This document shows positions 17,400 through 25,416 of a stretch of DNA of 64,000 bases, piece by piece. The stretch comes from Enterobacteriaceae bacterium 4M9 (GTDB taxonomy: Bacteria > Pseudomonadota > Gammaproteobacteria > Enterobacterales > Enterobacteriaceae): the NCBI GenBank assembly GCA_010092695.1, contig JAADJJ010000001.1:2232001-2296000 (forward strand), given 5' to 3'. Position numbers and translations under genes: made by a program. Below the pieces are notes generated by a model that was given only the letters and a program-made list of their open reading frames with translations, searched no databases and was not told the DNA's origin. Within the stretch, counting starts at the first letter, position 1, and each line of letters opens with the position of its first letter.

Positions 17400-20030
17400 A
17401 TGGAAAATCAGGCAGTTTTACTACGTCGGCTTAACCCTTTCTGCGCGAGCGCTCTGGAGGCTGCAGCCTCTTTATGCCAGACGCGTGCTCATGCTGAAAT
17501 TCGCATTGAACACTGGTTGCTCAAGTTGCTTGAACAAGGAGAAGGTGATGTCACCGTGCTGGCCCGTCGCTATGACTGGGATATGGATGGGCTGTGGCAG
17601 GCATTGCTGGAATGGCTGGAGAAGCTGCCGCGCTCGGTACGCAGTCGGCCACAGCTTTCTTCATCGCTCATGCAGCTTATTCGCCAGGCCTGGCTTGTCG
17701 CTTCACTGGAAGAAAACGACACCCGCATTCGCAGTCATCACCTGCTGGCAGCCCTGGTCGACGACCCATCGCTACTGGCCTGCGACGGTCTCTGGCCGCT
17801 CCTGAGTCTGAGCCGAACGCACCTTGAGCGCCTGCGCCCGCTGCTGGACAGCACGTCAGACGAGCGTGAACACGTGCAGCAAAGAGAAGAAATGCCGCTG
17901 GCTATGCCTCATGAAGAGACCGCCCCAGAAGATGCGATCGCGCCAGTGGGCGAAGGGCTTTCAGCCGCTCTGCAGGGTGCACTGGATAAATTCACGCTCG
18001 ACATCACCGCCAGAGCGCGCGCTCAACAAATAGACCCGGTATTTGGCCGCGACAATGAAATCCGCCAGATGGTGGACATCCTCTCGCGCCGTCGCAAGAA
18101 CAACCCCATTCTGGTCGGTGAACCTGGCGTTGGTAAAACCGCACTGGTCGAAGGTCTGGCACTGCGTATTGTTGACGGCGATGTACCGGAAAGCCTGAAA
18201 CCCGTTGCGGTGCGTACGCTCGATCTGGGGCTATTGCAGGCTGGCGCTGGTGTGAAGGGGGAATTTGAACAGCGCCTGAAGAATGTGATTACTGCGGTAC
18301 AGCAGTCGCCACAGCCGATTTTATTATTTATTGACGAAGCCCATACCATTATCGGTGCGGGTAACCAGGCCGGCGGTGCCGATGCGGCTAACCTGTTAAA
18401 ACCTGCTCTGGCGCGCGGCGAGCTGCGAACCATCGCTGCCACCACGTGGAGTGAATATAAGCAGTACTTTGAGCGTGATGCTGCACTGGAGCGGCGCTTT
18501 CAGATGGTGAAGGTGGACGAACCCAACGACGACACTGCCTGTCTGATGCTGCGCGGCCTGAAATCGCGCTACGCCAGCCATCACGGCGTACACATTACGG
18601 ATGCTGCCGTAAAAGCGGCCGTGACGTTGTCACGTCGTTATCTCACCGGTCGTCAGTTGCCGGACAAGGCGGTAGACCTGCTTGACACGGCGGCGGCAAG
18701 AGTGCGCATGAGCCTTGATACCCGTCCTTCCTCGCTGACCGGTACCCAGGCGCAACTGGATGCACTGGTCATGGAGCAGCAGGCAATTGAAGAAGACAGT
18801 CAGTTTATTATCCCACCGGGCGAAGAGCGTTTAGCCGATATCTCTGATCGGTGTCATGAACTGAATCTTGAGCTGGAAACGCTGCAGGCAAAGTATCACC
18901 AGGAAAAAGTGCTGGCGGAGAAAATTCTGGCACTGCGCCAGATTGAGCCTCAGAGCCAGCTGCTAAAAGATCTCAGCCATGAGCTGGTGGCTTTGCAGGG
19001 GATTTCGCCTTCACTGATGCTCGACGTTGATGCCCGCACGGTGGCAACCGTGGTGGCTGACTGGACAGGGGTGCCGCTGTCTTCGCTGCTTAAAGACGAA
19101 CAAAGCGAGCTGCTCAATCTTGAACTGGAGCTTGAACAGCGCGTTACAGGACAACCGGGCGCGCTCACGGCAATCGCACAGCGCCTGCGCGCCTCGCACA
19201 CAGGCCTGACGCCAGAGTCCGGGCCGCAGGGTGTGTTTCTGCTGGTGGGGCCAAGCGGTGTCGGGAAAACCGAAACGGCGCTGGCGCTGGCCGACACGCT
19301 GTATGGTGGTGAAAAGTCACTGATCACCATCAACCTCTCTGAATACCAGGAGGCCCATACCGTATCTCAGCTGAAAGGCTCTCCGCCAGGGTATGTTGGC
19401 TACGGTCAGGGTGGTGTACTGACAGAAGCTGTGCGCAAACGCCCATACAGTATTGTGTTGCTCGATGAAGTTGAGAAAGCGCATCGCGATGTAATGAATG
19501 TGTTTTACCAGGTGTTCGACCGGGGTTTTATGCGTGACGGCGAAGGGCGTGAAATCGATTTTCGCAATACCGTCATTATCATGACATCGAACCTGGGCAG
19601 CGATAGTCTGGTGCAGTTGCTTGAAGAAAAACCCGCCGCAACTGACGCCGAACTGCATGAACTGCTGCGCCCGGTATTACGTGAGCATTTCCAGCCTGCC
19701 TTACTGGCCCGCTTCCAGTCGGTGATTTATCGCCCTCTGGATGCCAGCGCCATGCGCACCATTGTTGAAATGAAGCTTGCCCAGGTGGGTAAGCGTCTTC
19801 AGCGCCACTACGCCATGCGCACAGCGTTCACTGACGGCCTGTACGATGCGCTGGTGAGCGCCTGCCTGCTGCCGGATACCGGTGCGCGCAATATTGACAG
19901 CCTCCTTAACCAGCAAATTCTGCCGGTACTCGGTCAACAACTGCTCTCTCGCCAGCGTGACACGCTACGAAATGCCACATTGCGCCTGAGTTGGGAAGAC
20001 GAGAACGGAATTGTGCTTGAGTTTGAATAA
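17400..20030 (+). CDS. clpV: T6SS sheath-recycling ATPase ClpV (TssH)
   Basis: 876 residues from the start at 17400, which follows GGAAAGAG; an in-frame start at 17343 would add 19 residues without family similarity. The N-terminal Clp repeat domain is followed by AAA+ domain 1 (Walker A GEPGVGKT at 240-247; FIDEAH Walker B) and, after a coiled middle domain, AAA+ domain 2 (Walker A GPSGVGKT near 616; VLLDEVEKAH). It disassembles contracted TssBC sheaths for reuse. It is intact. In fuller T6SS clusters of relatives vgrG and tssM often follow clpV; here tssA is next. Confidence 0.95.
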   Translation: MENQAVLLRRLNPFCASALEAAASLCQTRAHAEIRIEHWLLKLLEQGEGDVTVLARRYDWDMDGLWQALLEWLEKLPRSVRSRPQLSSSLMQLIRQAWLVASLEENDTRIRSHHLLAALVDDPSLLACDGLWPLLSLSRTHLERLRPLLDSTSDEREHVQQREEMPLAMPHEETAPEDAIAPVGEGLSAALQGALDKFTLDITARARAQQIDPVFGRDNEIRQMVDILSRRRKNNPILVGEPGVGKTALVEGLALRIVDGDVPESLKPVAVRTLDLGLLQAGAGVKGEFEQRLKNVITAVQQSPQPILLFIDEAHTIIGAGNQAGGADAANLLKPALARGELRTIAATTWSEYKQYFERDAALERRFQMVKVDEPNDDTACLMLRGLKSRYASHHGVHITDAAVKAAVTLSRRYLTGRQLPDKAVDLLDTAAARVRMSLDTRPSSLTGTQAQLDALVMEQQAIEEDSQFIIPPGEERLADISDRCHELNLELETLQAKYHQEKVLAEKILALRQIEPQSQLLKDLSHELVALQGISPSLMLDVDARTVATVVADWTGVPLSSLLKDEQSELLNLELELEQRVTGQPGALTAIAQRLRASHTGLTPESGPQGVFLLVGPSGVGKTETALALADTLYGGEKSLITINLSEYQEAHTVSQLKGSPPGYVGYGQGGVLTEAVRKRPYSIVLLDEVEKAHRDVMNVFYQVFDRGFMRDGEGREIDFRNTVIIMTSNLGSDSLVQLLEEKPAATDAELHELLRPVLREHFQPALLARFQSVIYRPLDASAMRTIVEMKLAQVGKRLQRHYAMRTAFTDGLYDALVSACLLPDTGARNIDSLLNQQILPVLGQQLLSRQRDTLRNATLRLSWEDENGIVLEFE

Positions 20031-20049
20031 CGTGAATCTGCTGGTCTCA

Positions 20050-20068
20050 GGCGCCCCGTGGGGGCGCC
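20050..20068. repeat. Perfect GC hairpin between clpV and tssA
   Basis: GGCGCCCC-GTG-GGGGCGCC forms an 8-bp stem with a 3-base loop in the 69-base gap. No T-run follows, so it is not a classical terminator. It could be an mRNA-processing or stability element. Confidence 0.6.
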
Positions 20069-20099
20069 GCTGCTGTTTGCCGGGTCTGGAGGTAAGAAT

Positions 20100-21701
20100 A
20101 TGAACGGTACATTGGCGATGCTGTGCCAGCGCTTTTTTAGCGAAGGTCACGAGCGCGCAGTGTCGCTGGCCAGTGAACAAACGGCACTGTGGGAAAAATG
20201 GCTGCTACCGCTAACGTCAGAACAGCCCGTGGGTGAAGATCCCGGCTACGATGACGACTTCCAGCGTATGCGCGAAGAGGTCAATCTCCTGTCAGGTATT
20301 GATACCGGGCTTATCTGCCAGCTTGCCGAGTCGATTTTGACAACACGGGCAAAAGACGTGCGTGTGGCAACCTATTACGCCTGGGCACGCCTGCATCAGG
20401 ATGGTGAAGAGGGACTGGCAGATGGCCTGGCGCTGCTGCTTGGGCTGCTGGAGCGCTACGGTGAAACGTTACTGCCTTCGCGTCCAAACAGCCGCAAGCT
20501 GGCGCTGGAATGGCTGGCAGGTGCGAAGGTACTGGATAGCCTGCTGCTTTACCCGGAAGTTGACCGTCCCGCTTTTGAACGTGTGTTGGCGGCTCTGGTG
20601 GGTATTGAAACGGTGCTTGAAAGCTGGCCCGAGGCCTCGCGCCCGCAGTTGGGGGCGCTAAGTTCAGCGCTGGAGGCTCGTCTGGCGCGGGCAGGGGGAG
20701 CCGATGCCGTTGCGCCACAGGGTGATGGGACGGCGGCGATAACGTCAGCTGCAACAGGTGCAGTTCCTGCTGTAGAGAGCATTCGCTCCGGCCGGGACCT
20801 GCTCGACCAGGCGCGGGCGCTGGCGAATTATCTGCGTGCCCAGCCTCAGGGATGGCTGGCGGCGCACCGCATTATCGCCTCAGTACGCTGGGATACGGTG
20901 CATCAATTGCCACCGCAGGATAGCGCCGGATGTACTCGCCTTGCCGCGCCACGCAGCGATAACCGCGCGCTGCTCAAGCGCCTGTGGCGTCAGCAAAGCT
21001 GGGGAGAGTTGCTTGAGCAGGTTGACCGTATTTTTGCTGAAGGCGTGAATCATTTCTGGCTCGACCTGCAATGGTATTTGTTTCAGGCGCTCAGTAAATC
21101 TGCCCCTCCGGTTGACGGTTGGGCAGAGATTATTCGCCAGGACCTGAAAGTGCTGCTGGCGAGGTTGCCGGGGCTGGAAAAACTGGCCTGGGAAGACGGT
21201 ACGCCGTTTGCCGATGAAGTGACGCGCGAGTGGCTACTGCGCCATGTGCTGGACGATGAAACCGGGTTGCTGGATGAGATTACGCCCTCGGCCGTGGTGA
21301 ATAACACTGAGGATGTGCTGTCTCTGGAGGCAGAAGCACTGGCCCAGGCAGACAGCGAGGGCATTGAAAAAGCGCTGTCCTGGCTACAGTCGCGCCCCGG
21401 AACCGCAGGCGCACGCAACCAGTGGCTGCTGCGCCTGCTGATGGCGCGGTTATGTGAGCAGTTTGGTAAAAATGAAATGGCGCTTCATCTTCTGAGCGAG
21501 CTGGACAGCAGCGCAGGCACATTGAGTCTGGTGGACTGGGAGCCGGACAAGCTGTTTGAGGTGCGTGCGCGGCGGTTGCGTCTACTGCGCATACGCTCGC
21601 AGCGAAACGATGTCGACAAGGCGGCCCTCACACGGCAGATGGAAGCGTTACTGGCACAGCTGACAGCACTCGATCCGGTGCGTGCGGCCGTACTTTATTA
21701 A
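20100..21701 (+). CDS. tssA: T6SS assembly protein TssA
   Basis: 533 residues, starting after GGAGGTAAG. The N-terminal ImpA_N domain (about 25-135) includes LPLTSEQPVGEDPGYD and ATYYAWARLHQDG. The C-terminal VasJ-type region contains the GVNHFWLDLQWYLFQAL segment. TssA coordinates baseplate docking and sheath-tube polymerisation. It is 30 bases ahead of tssE. The tssF, tssG and tssJ genes that often sit between tssA and tssE in related clusters are absent. Confidence 0.88.
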   Translation: MNGTLAMLCQRFFSEGHERAVSLASEQTALWEKWLLPLTSEQPVGEDPGYDDDFQRMREEVNLLSGIDTGLICQLAESILTTRAKDVRVATYYAWARLHQDGEEGLADGLALLLGLLERYGETLLPSRPNSRKLALEWLAGAKVLDSLLLYPEVDRPAFERVLAALVGIETVLESWPEASRPQLGALSSALEARLARAGGADAVAPQGDGTAAITSAATGAVPAVESIRSGRDLLDQARALANYLRAQPQGWLAAHRIIASVRWDTVHQLPPQDSAGCTRLAAPRSDNRALLKRLWRQQSWGELLEQVDRIFAEGVNHFWLDLQWYLFQALSKSAPPVDGWAEIIRQDLKVLLARLPGLEKLAWEDGTPFADEVTREWLLRHVLDDETGLLDEITPSAVVNNTEDVLSLEAEALAQADSEGIEKALSWLQSRPGTAGARNQWLLRLLMARLCEQFGKNEMALHLLSELDSSAGTLSLVDWEPDKLFEVRARRLRLLRIRSQRNDVDKAALTRQMEALLAQLTALDPVRAAVLY

Positions 21702-21730
21702 TCACACCGCGCATTGCAGGGAGAACTCTC

Positions 21731-22171
21731 GTGCCGCAACCTTCGCTTTACGAAATGCTGACCGGCGGCTTTTCCGGTGGCCTGTCGCTTAATGAAGTGA
21801 ATGAACCCAACCAGCTTATTCTTTCTGTGCTGGATAACATGCAGCGTATTCTTAACACCCGCGCTGGCAGCCTGAAGCATTTGCCTGATTACGGGCTACC
21901 GGATATGAGCAAAATTATCCAGGGTATGCCCGGTACTGCACATCAGCTTATGAGTATGCTGTCGCAGGTGTTGCTGAAGTATGAACCGCGTCTTAAGCGC
22001 ATTGATGTGGTGCTGTTAGCGCCGACGGAGCCAGGCCAACTGCGCTATGCCATTGATGCCGAGTTACATCAGTATGGACTGGTGCGTTATGGCACCGAAT
22101 TTATGCCAGAAGGGCGTTTACTGATACGCCACCTCAGGCAGCAGGGTTTCATGGATGCCGGAGGCGTGTGA
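21731..22171 (+). CDS. tssE: T6SS baseplate wedge protein TssE (gp25-like)
   Basis: 146 residues with a GTG start preceded by GGGAGAA. GPW/gp25 family: LILSVLDNMQRILNTRAGS followed by LPDYGLPDM matches the phage gp25 core and holds the conserved arginines and glycine. TssE joins the sheath to the TssFG baseplate. The stop overlaps the next start (TGATG). Confidence 0.92.
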   Translation: MPQPSLYEMLTGGFSGGLSLNEVNEPNQLILSVLDNMQRILNTRAGSLKHLPDYGLPDMSKIIQGMPGTAHQLMSMLSQVLLKYEPRLKRIDVVLLAPTEPGQLRYAIDAELHQYGLVRYGTEFMPEGRLLIRHLRQQGFMDAGGV

Positions 22172-23613
22172 TGGACGATATTGCGATGACGGTGGGCGGC
22201 GATCCGCGAGGCTACAGCGAAACTGAGACTATCCGTGAGGAAATGGCGAAACTGAGCCATCCGGCGCGGCCTGATGTGAACTGGTTACGTGTAGAACAGA
22301 GTTGCCAGGCATTGTTTGGCAAAAATGGCGTCGATTTACGCACGGCGGTGTTTTACACCGTCGCCCGTGGTCACCTGGCAGGACTCTCAGGGCTAAACGA
22401 GGGGCTGGGTATTGTCCGAACGTTGATCTCACGCCACTGGGCGCAGATGTGGCCACAACAAACCCATACGCGAATTGAATTGTTAAGCTGGCTTTCTGGC
22501 AGTGTATTGCAACGCCTGCGTGCGTTGTCGTTAAGTTACGCCGATTTACCGGTTATCTACCAGGCAGAAAAAGAGCTGGCACAGCTATGCAGCACGCTGC
22601 AACTGCTTGAGCTAAAACAACTTAGCCGTCTTGAACCCATACAACTGTGGTTGCAGCAGGCTGCCGCGACGCTTGAGCAAGTCGATGAGACGTCAGCCGG
22701 TGTTCCCGTATCGGCGACACCCACCGCGTCTGCGAGTCAGGATGCGCCATTGCCGCCGCTGCCTGAAACACGTGTAAGTGAAAAACCTTTACGCGTGCCG
22801 AAAAAGCCGGTGGCACAAGCGGCTGATGCCGCTCGCACATCTGATGCGCAGGATACTCAGTTTGAACGCGGGACTTCTGCCACGCTGAAACAATCTTCTG
22901 CTATTGCGCCCCGGCGCAACCCCGGCTTTTTGGCCGGTTTTTTTTGTGCGCTGCTTCTCAGTGCAATAGCGGCACTCATTATTTGGTGGTTAGCGCGTCC
23001 TGCACCACAACAGGCTTTACTCGAGCAGGTTGCGCCTGTTGTAACAGTGGATGGCGTTGCTGAAGCGACCAGACTTAAAGCCTCGTTGACGACGGATGAG
23101 CTTACACAGACGCGCGAGCCGTGGCTTAAGGCGCTGGATGAAAAGCTGGCGTTGATGGCAACGCTGCCGCCGCTGTGGAAAGAACAGCAGGGCAGAGAAC
23201 TCATTCTTGCAGCACAAACGCTCTGGCCAGAGGCGCAAGCCGTTGCGCATATACGTGAGCGTGAGCAGCAGCGCCGTGAGGCACTGGCAATACCGAGTAA
23301 GTCACTGGGAGACTGGCACCTGGCACAACAGAGGCTGGAAGCGCTGACGCAGCGGCTTAATGCGCTGGATGAGCGGCGCGGGCGTTGGCTTACAGGCTCA
23401 GAGCTGAAAACCGCTGTTTTTGATATCAGACAGGCGCTGGATAAGACACCGCCGCTGGAAGAACTACTGCGCCAGCTTGAACAACAGCAGGCGGTCGGTG
23501 CGAATACTGCGGCACTCCGTAAGCAGATTGATGATCGTTTCGCCCAGCTGTTAAATCGCTATGCACTGCTGGATGAACAACTACGTTTACCGGCAAAGAC
23601 CAGTCTGGACTAG
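22171..23613 (+). CDS. VasL/TagA-type T6SS protein with ImpA_N domain and one membrane helix
   Basis: 480 residues from the ATG at 22171 (a GTG one codon earlier is possible). An ImpA_N domain (about 8-115; GGDPRGYSETETIREE, ARGHLAGLSGLNEGL) is followed by a Pro/Ala-rich linker, one transmembrane helix (about 252-274) and a coiled, Gln/Glu-rich C-terminal region of the VasL type. It is a TssA paralogue; related membrane-bound proteins (TagA) stop and hold the distal end of the sheath at the opposite membrane. That role is inferred from architecture. It is the last T6SS gene here. Confidence 0.82.
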   Translation: MDDIAMTVGGDPRGYSETETIREEMAKLSHPARPDVNWLRVEQSCQALFGKNGVDLRTAVFYTVARGHLAGLSGLNEGLGIVRTLISRHWAQMWPQQTHTRIELLSWLSGSVLQRLRALSLSYADLPVIYQAEKELAQLCSTLQLLELKQLSRLEPIQLWLQQAAATLEQVDETSAGVPVSATPTASASQDAPLPPLPETRVSEKPLRVPKKPVAQAADAARTSDAQDTQFERGTSATLKQSSAIAPRRNPGFLAGFFCALLLSAIAALIIWWLARPAPQQALLEQVAPVVTVDGVAEATRLKASLTTDELTQTREPWLKALDEKLALMATLPPLWKEQQGRELILAAQTLWPEAQAVAHIREREQQRREALAIPSKSLGDWHLAQQRLEALTQRLNALDERRGRWLTGSELKTAVFDIRQALDKTPPLEELLRQLEQQQAVGANTAALRKQIDDRFAQLLNRYALLDEQLRLPAKTSLD

Positions 23614-23699
23614 CAGAGCTGACCGGGCTATGCGAAAGATATTTTCACAGGCAAAACGCCAGTTCCTGGGATTATTACGCCCACTACACTGGCGACAAT

Positions 23700-23746
23700 T
23701 TGCACTGGTGCAGGTGATGGTTAATAATGCATATAACCTATATCAC
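23700..23746 (+). promoter_or_regulatory. Candidate promoter and operator of the toxin-antitoxin pair
   Basis: TTGCAC (23700-23705) and TAATAA (23722-23727) have a 16-bp spacer. The -10 is covered by a nested imperfect dyad: GTGAT/ATCAC (23714-23718, 23742-23746) and GGTTA/TAACC (23719-23723, 23734-23738). It ends 17 bases before the antitoxin start, where an autorepressor would bind. Confidence 0.45.
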
Positions 23747-23763
23747 TTGCGTGGAGGTGTCCG

Positions 23764-24414
23764 ATGGGCGATAAACGCAAATCAGGTCATCGCTATCCTG
23801 AGGGCCAGGAGCTTAAGTTTTCAACGCTTAGCGGCCCGGAGTTGACAGCGATGCATGCCAAAAAAGAGCGTCATTATCTGGTGATGGAAGTGCCCCAGCA
23901 GTACGACGCGTTTATTGATTCGCGGGCATTTGAGTTGGCTGTGGAAAGTGCGCTGCGCCTTACCGTCTCGCTTGCTGATGTCCCGGAGCCGGCGATGCAG
24001 CGGGTTACGGCACCGGCACAGCAGGCGCGCCTGGCGCAGCTTAATCAGCGTATTTTCAGCGAGGCCGAGTGGCTGACCGCGCGGGATGTGTCTGAGCGCG
24101 CAGGTCTTGCGGCATCGAACCCCAGCGCAGGTCCTAACCGCTGGAAGGCAAAGAAACGCATCTTTGCTGTGCCAGTGAATGGGCGCGATTACTATCCTGC
24201 TTACGCGCTTGATGAAGGTAGCGCACCGTTGCCGGTGATAAGCCAGCTGCTCGCGCTGTTTGGCGATCGCAAAACGCCCTGGGGACTGGCGGTGTGGTTA
24301 GGGTCAGATAACGGCTGGCTGGGCGGAAGAAAGCCGAAAGATGTGCTGGCTTCAGAGCCTGATGCCGTCCTGGCGGCCGCAGAGCAGGAGTTACAGGGAC
24401 CGGTACATGGCTGA
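23764..24414 (+). CDS. DUF2384 (Xre/MbcA/ParS-type) antitoxin of a RES system
   Basis: 216 residues, starting after GGAGGT. The middle (about 100-150) reads like the helix-turn-helix of this family: WLTARDVSERAGLAAS, then KAKKRIFAV and a YPAYALDEG segment. The C-terminus (about 155-210) fits DUF2384: VISQLLALFGD, LAVWLGSDNGWLGGRKPKDVL and a closing Val/Ala-rich helix. In known pairs this domain fills the toxin's active site and the protein represses its own promoter. The 3' end overlaps the toxin gene by eight bases, typical of toxin-antitoxin operons. The N-terminal 95 residues are unrecognised. Confidence 0.8.
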   Translation: MGDKRKSGHRYPEGQELKFSTLSGPELTAMHAKKERHYLVMEVPQQYDAFIDSRAFELAVESALRLTVSLADVPEPAMQRVTAPAQQARLAQLNQRIFSEAEWLTARDVSERAGLAASNPSAGPNRWKAKKRIFAVPVNGRDYYPAYALDEGSAPLPVISQLLALFGDRKTPWGLAVWLGSDNGWLGGRKPKDVLASEPDAVLAAAEQELQGPVHG

Positions 24415-25087
24415 TGACGTAGCGCCAGCGCCTATGCCGCTACCCGGACCGGATGTGCGGGTCAAAACCGGTCTCTGGGCGGCAGAACGCGCCATTCATC
24501 GCATCCATTCCCGGCGCTTTAGCGCACTACAGTTTAATCCTGGTTTTGGCTCAGCCCGCTTTAGCCCGTTGTTGAACCCGGCGGGTGATGCCGTCCCGAC
24601 GCTTTACGGCGGCGAATCAATCGACGTTGCCCTTATGGAAACGTTATTTCACGACCTGCCGTACCACAGCAACAGCATGCCTTTTGATATGGCTAAAATT
24701 GCCGGGTTGGTGTATTCCCGGTTGGTTCCTTTGCATCCGTTGACGTTTGTTGCGCTCACGCCAATGACGCTACGCCGGTTAGGTGTAAGGCGTCAGCAGT
24801 TGCTGGACAGCGAAGCGAGTGATTATGTATTTACCCGCTATTGGGCGCAGGCGCTGTGGCGGGATAATCCGCAGGCGCACGGCATTTGCTGGTCGTCTCG
24901 ACAGCATGGCGGGCAGGCGCTGATGTTATTTGGCGATCGCGTAACGGCGCAGGGATTGCGCGTTGAAATAGCATCGTCTTCGCTGATAGCCAGCGATGTG
25001 CTGTTAGACAATATAGAGAAACTGGCAGACGAAATGGGTGTGGTATTACTGCCACCGGGCGGTGGTGCGTTTAATCAGGGAAGATAA
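24407..25087 (+). CDS. RES-domain toxin (probable NAD-consuming)
   Basis: 226 residues. The Arg-Glu-Ser pattern that names the family is visible: Arg32 in HRIHSRRF, Arg51 in GSARFSP, Tyr67 in LYGG, Glu78 in ALMETLFHDLP and Ser163/164 in CWSSRQ. Characterised RES toxins degrade NAD+ and are blocked by a DUF2384 antitoxin, which is the gene just upstream. AGGGA lies upstream of the start. Its position at the end of a T6SS cluster makes an effector-immunity origin conceivable, but nothing in the protein marks it for secretion. It ends 18 bases before the tRNA genes. Confidence 0.8.
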   Translation: MADDVAPAPMPLPGPDVRVKTGLWAAERAIHRIHSRRFSALQFNPGFGSARFSPLLNPAGDAVPTLYGGESIDVALMETLFHDLPYHSNSMPFDMAKIAGLVYSRLVPLHPLTFVALTPMTLRRLGVRRQQLLDSEASDYVFTRYWAQALWRDNPQAHGICWSSRQHGGQALMLFGDRVTAQGLRVEIASSSLIASDVLLDNIEKLADEMGVVLLPPGGGAFNQGR

Positions 25088-25105
25088 GGCAGATTACCCA
25101 GGAAA

Positions 25106-25183
25106 ATGGTGCGTCCGAGTGGACTCGAACCACCGACCCCCACCATGTCAAGGTGGTGCTCTAACCAACTGAGCTACGGACGC
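25106..25183 (-). tRNA. valW: tRNA-Val(GAC), 78-nt variant
   Basis: Cloverleaf on the minus strand: acceptor GCGTCCG pairs with CGGACGC, the anticodon loop is TTGACAT (anticodon GAC), the T-loop is TTCGAGT, and CCA is encoded. It matches E. coli valW except for one extra G: six C on the plus strand (25136-25141), where the neighbouring tRNA has five, giving a six-base variable loop and 78 nt in total. Either a true variant or a homopolymer sequencing error. Confidence 0.93.
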
Positions 25184-25187
25184 ACTA

Positions 25188-25264
25188 TGGTGCGTTCAAT
25201 TGGACTCGAACCAACGACCCCCACCATGTCAAGGTGGTGCTCTAACCAACTGAGCTATGAACGC
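25188..25264 (-). tRNA. valV: tRNA-Val(GAC)
   Basis: 77 nt with encoded CCA. Acceptor GCGTTCA pairs with TGAACGC and the anticodon is GAC. It is transcribed first, four bases ahead of the second tRNA-Val, as in the E. coli valVW pair. Confidence 0.97.
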
Positions 25265-25291
25265 AACGGCTGTGGGTGACAGCGGGGACGA

Positions 25292-25320
25292 ATATTAACG
25301 GCAGCACCGGGTGCTGGCAA
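25292..25320 (-). promoter_or_regulatory. Promoter of the tRNA-Val operon
   Basis: On the minus strand, TTGCCA (25320-25315) and TAATAT (25297-25292) are 17 bp apart, followed by a GC-rich discriminator typical of stable-RNA promoters. Confidence 0.75.
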
Positions 25321-25383
25321 GAGCTAAGTAGCAATTTTCTTTCTTATTTCACACGATTGCTGCGCATCTGCGCAGACTGCTGT

Positions 25384-25410
25384 AAAAATGGCCGCCCGCG
25401 GGCGGCCATT
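25384..25410 (-). terminator. mdtK terminator
   Basis: On the minus strand, TGGCCGCCCG/CGGGCGGCCA is followed by TTTTTA, a few bases after the mdtK stop. Confidence 0.8.
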
Positions 25411-25416
25411 GGTGAA

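Noticed and set aside
25081..25270. tRNA-Val pair as an island attachment site
   Set aside because: Island-like genes abut the tRNA 3' end, but I found no integrase and no repeated tRNA 3' segment near pykF or elsewhere in the window.
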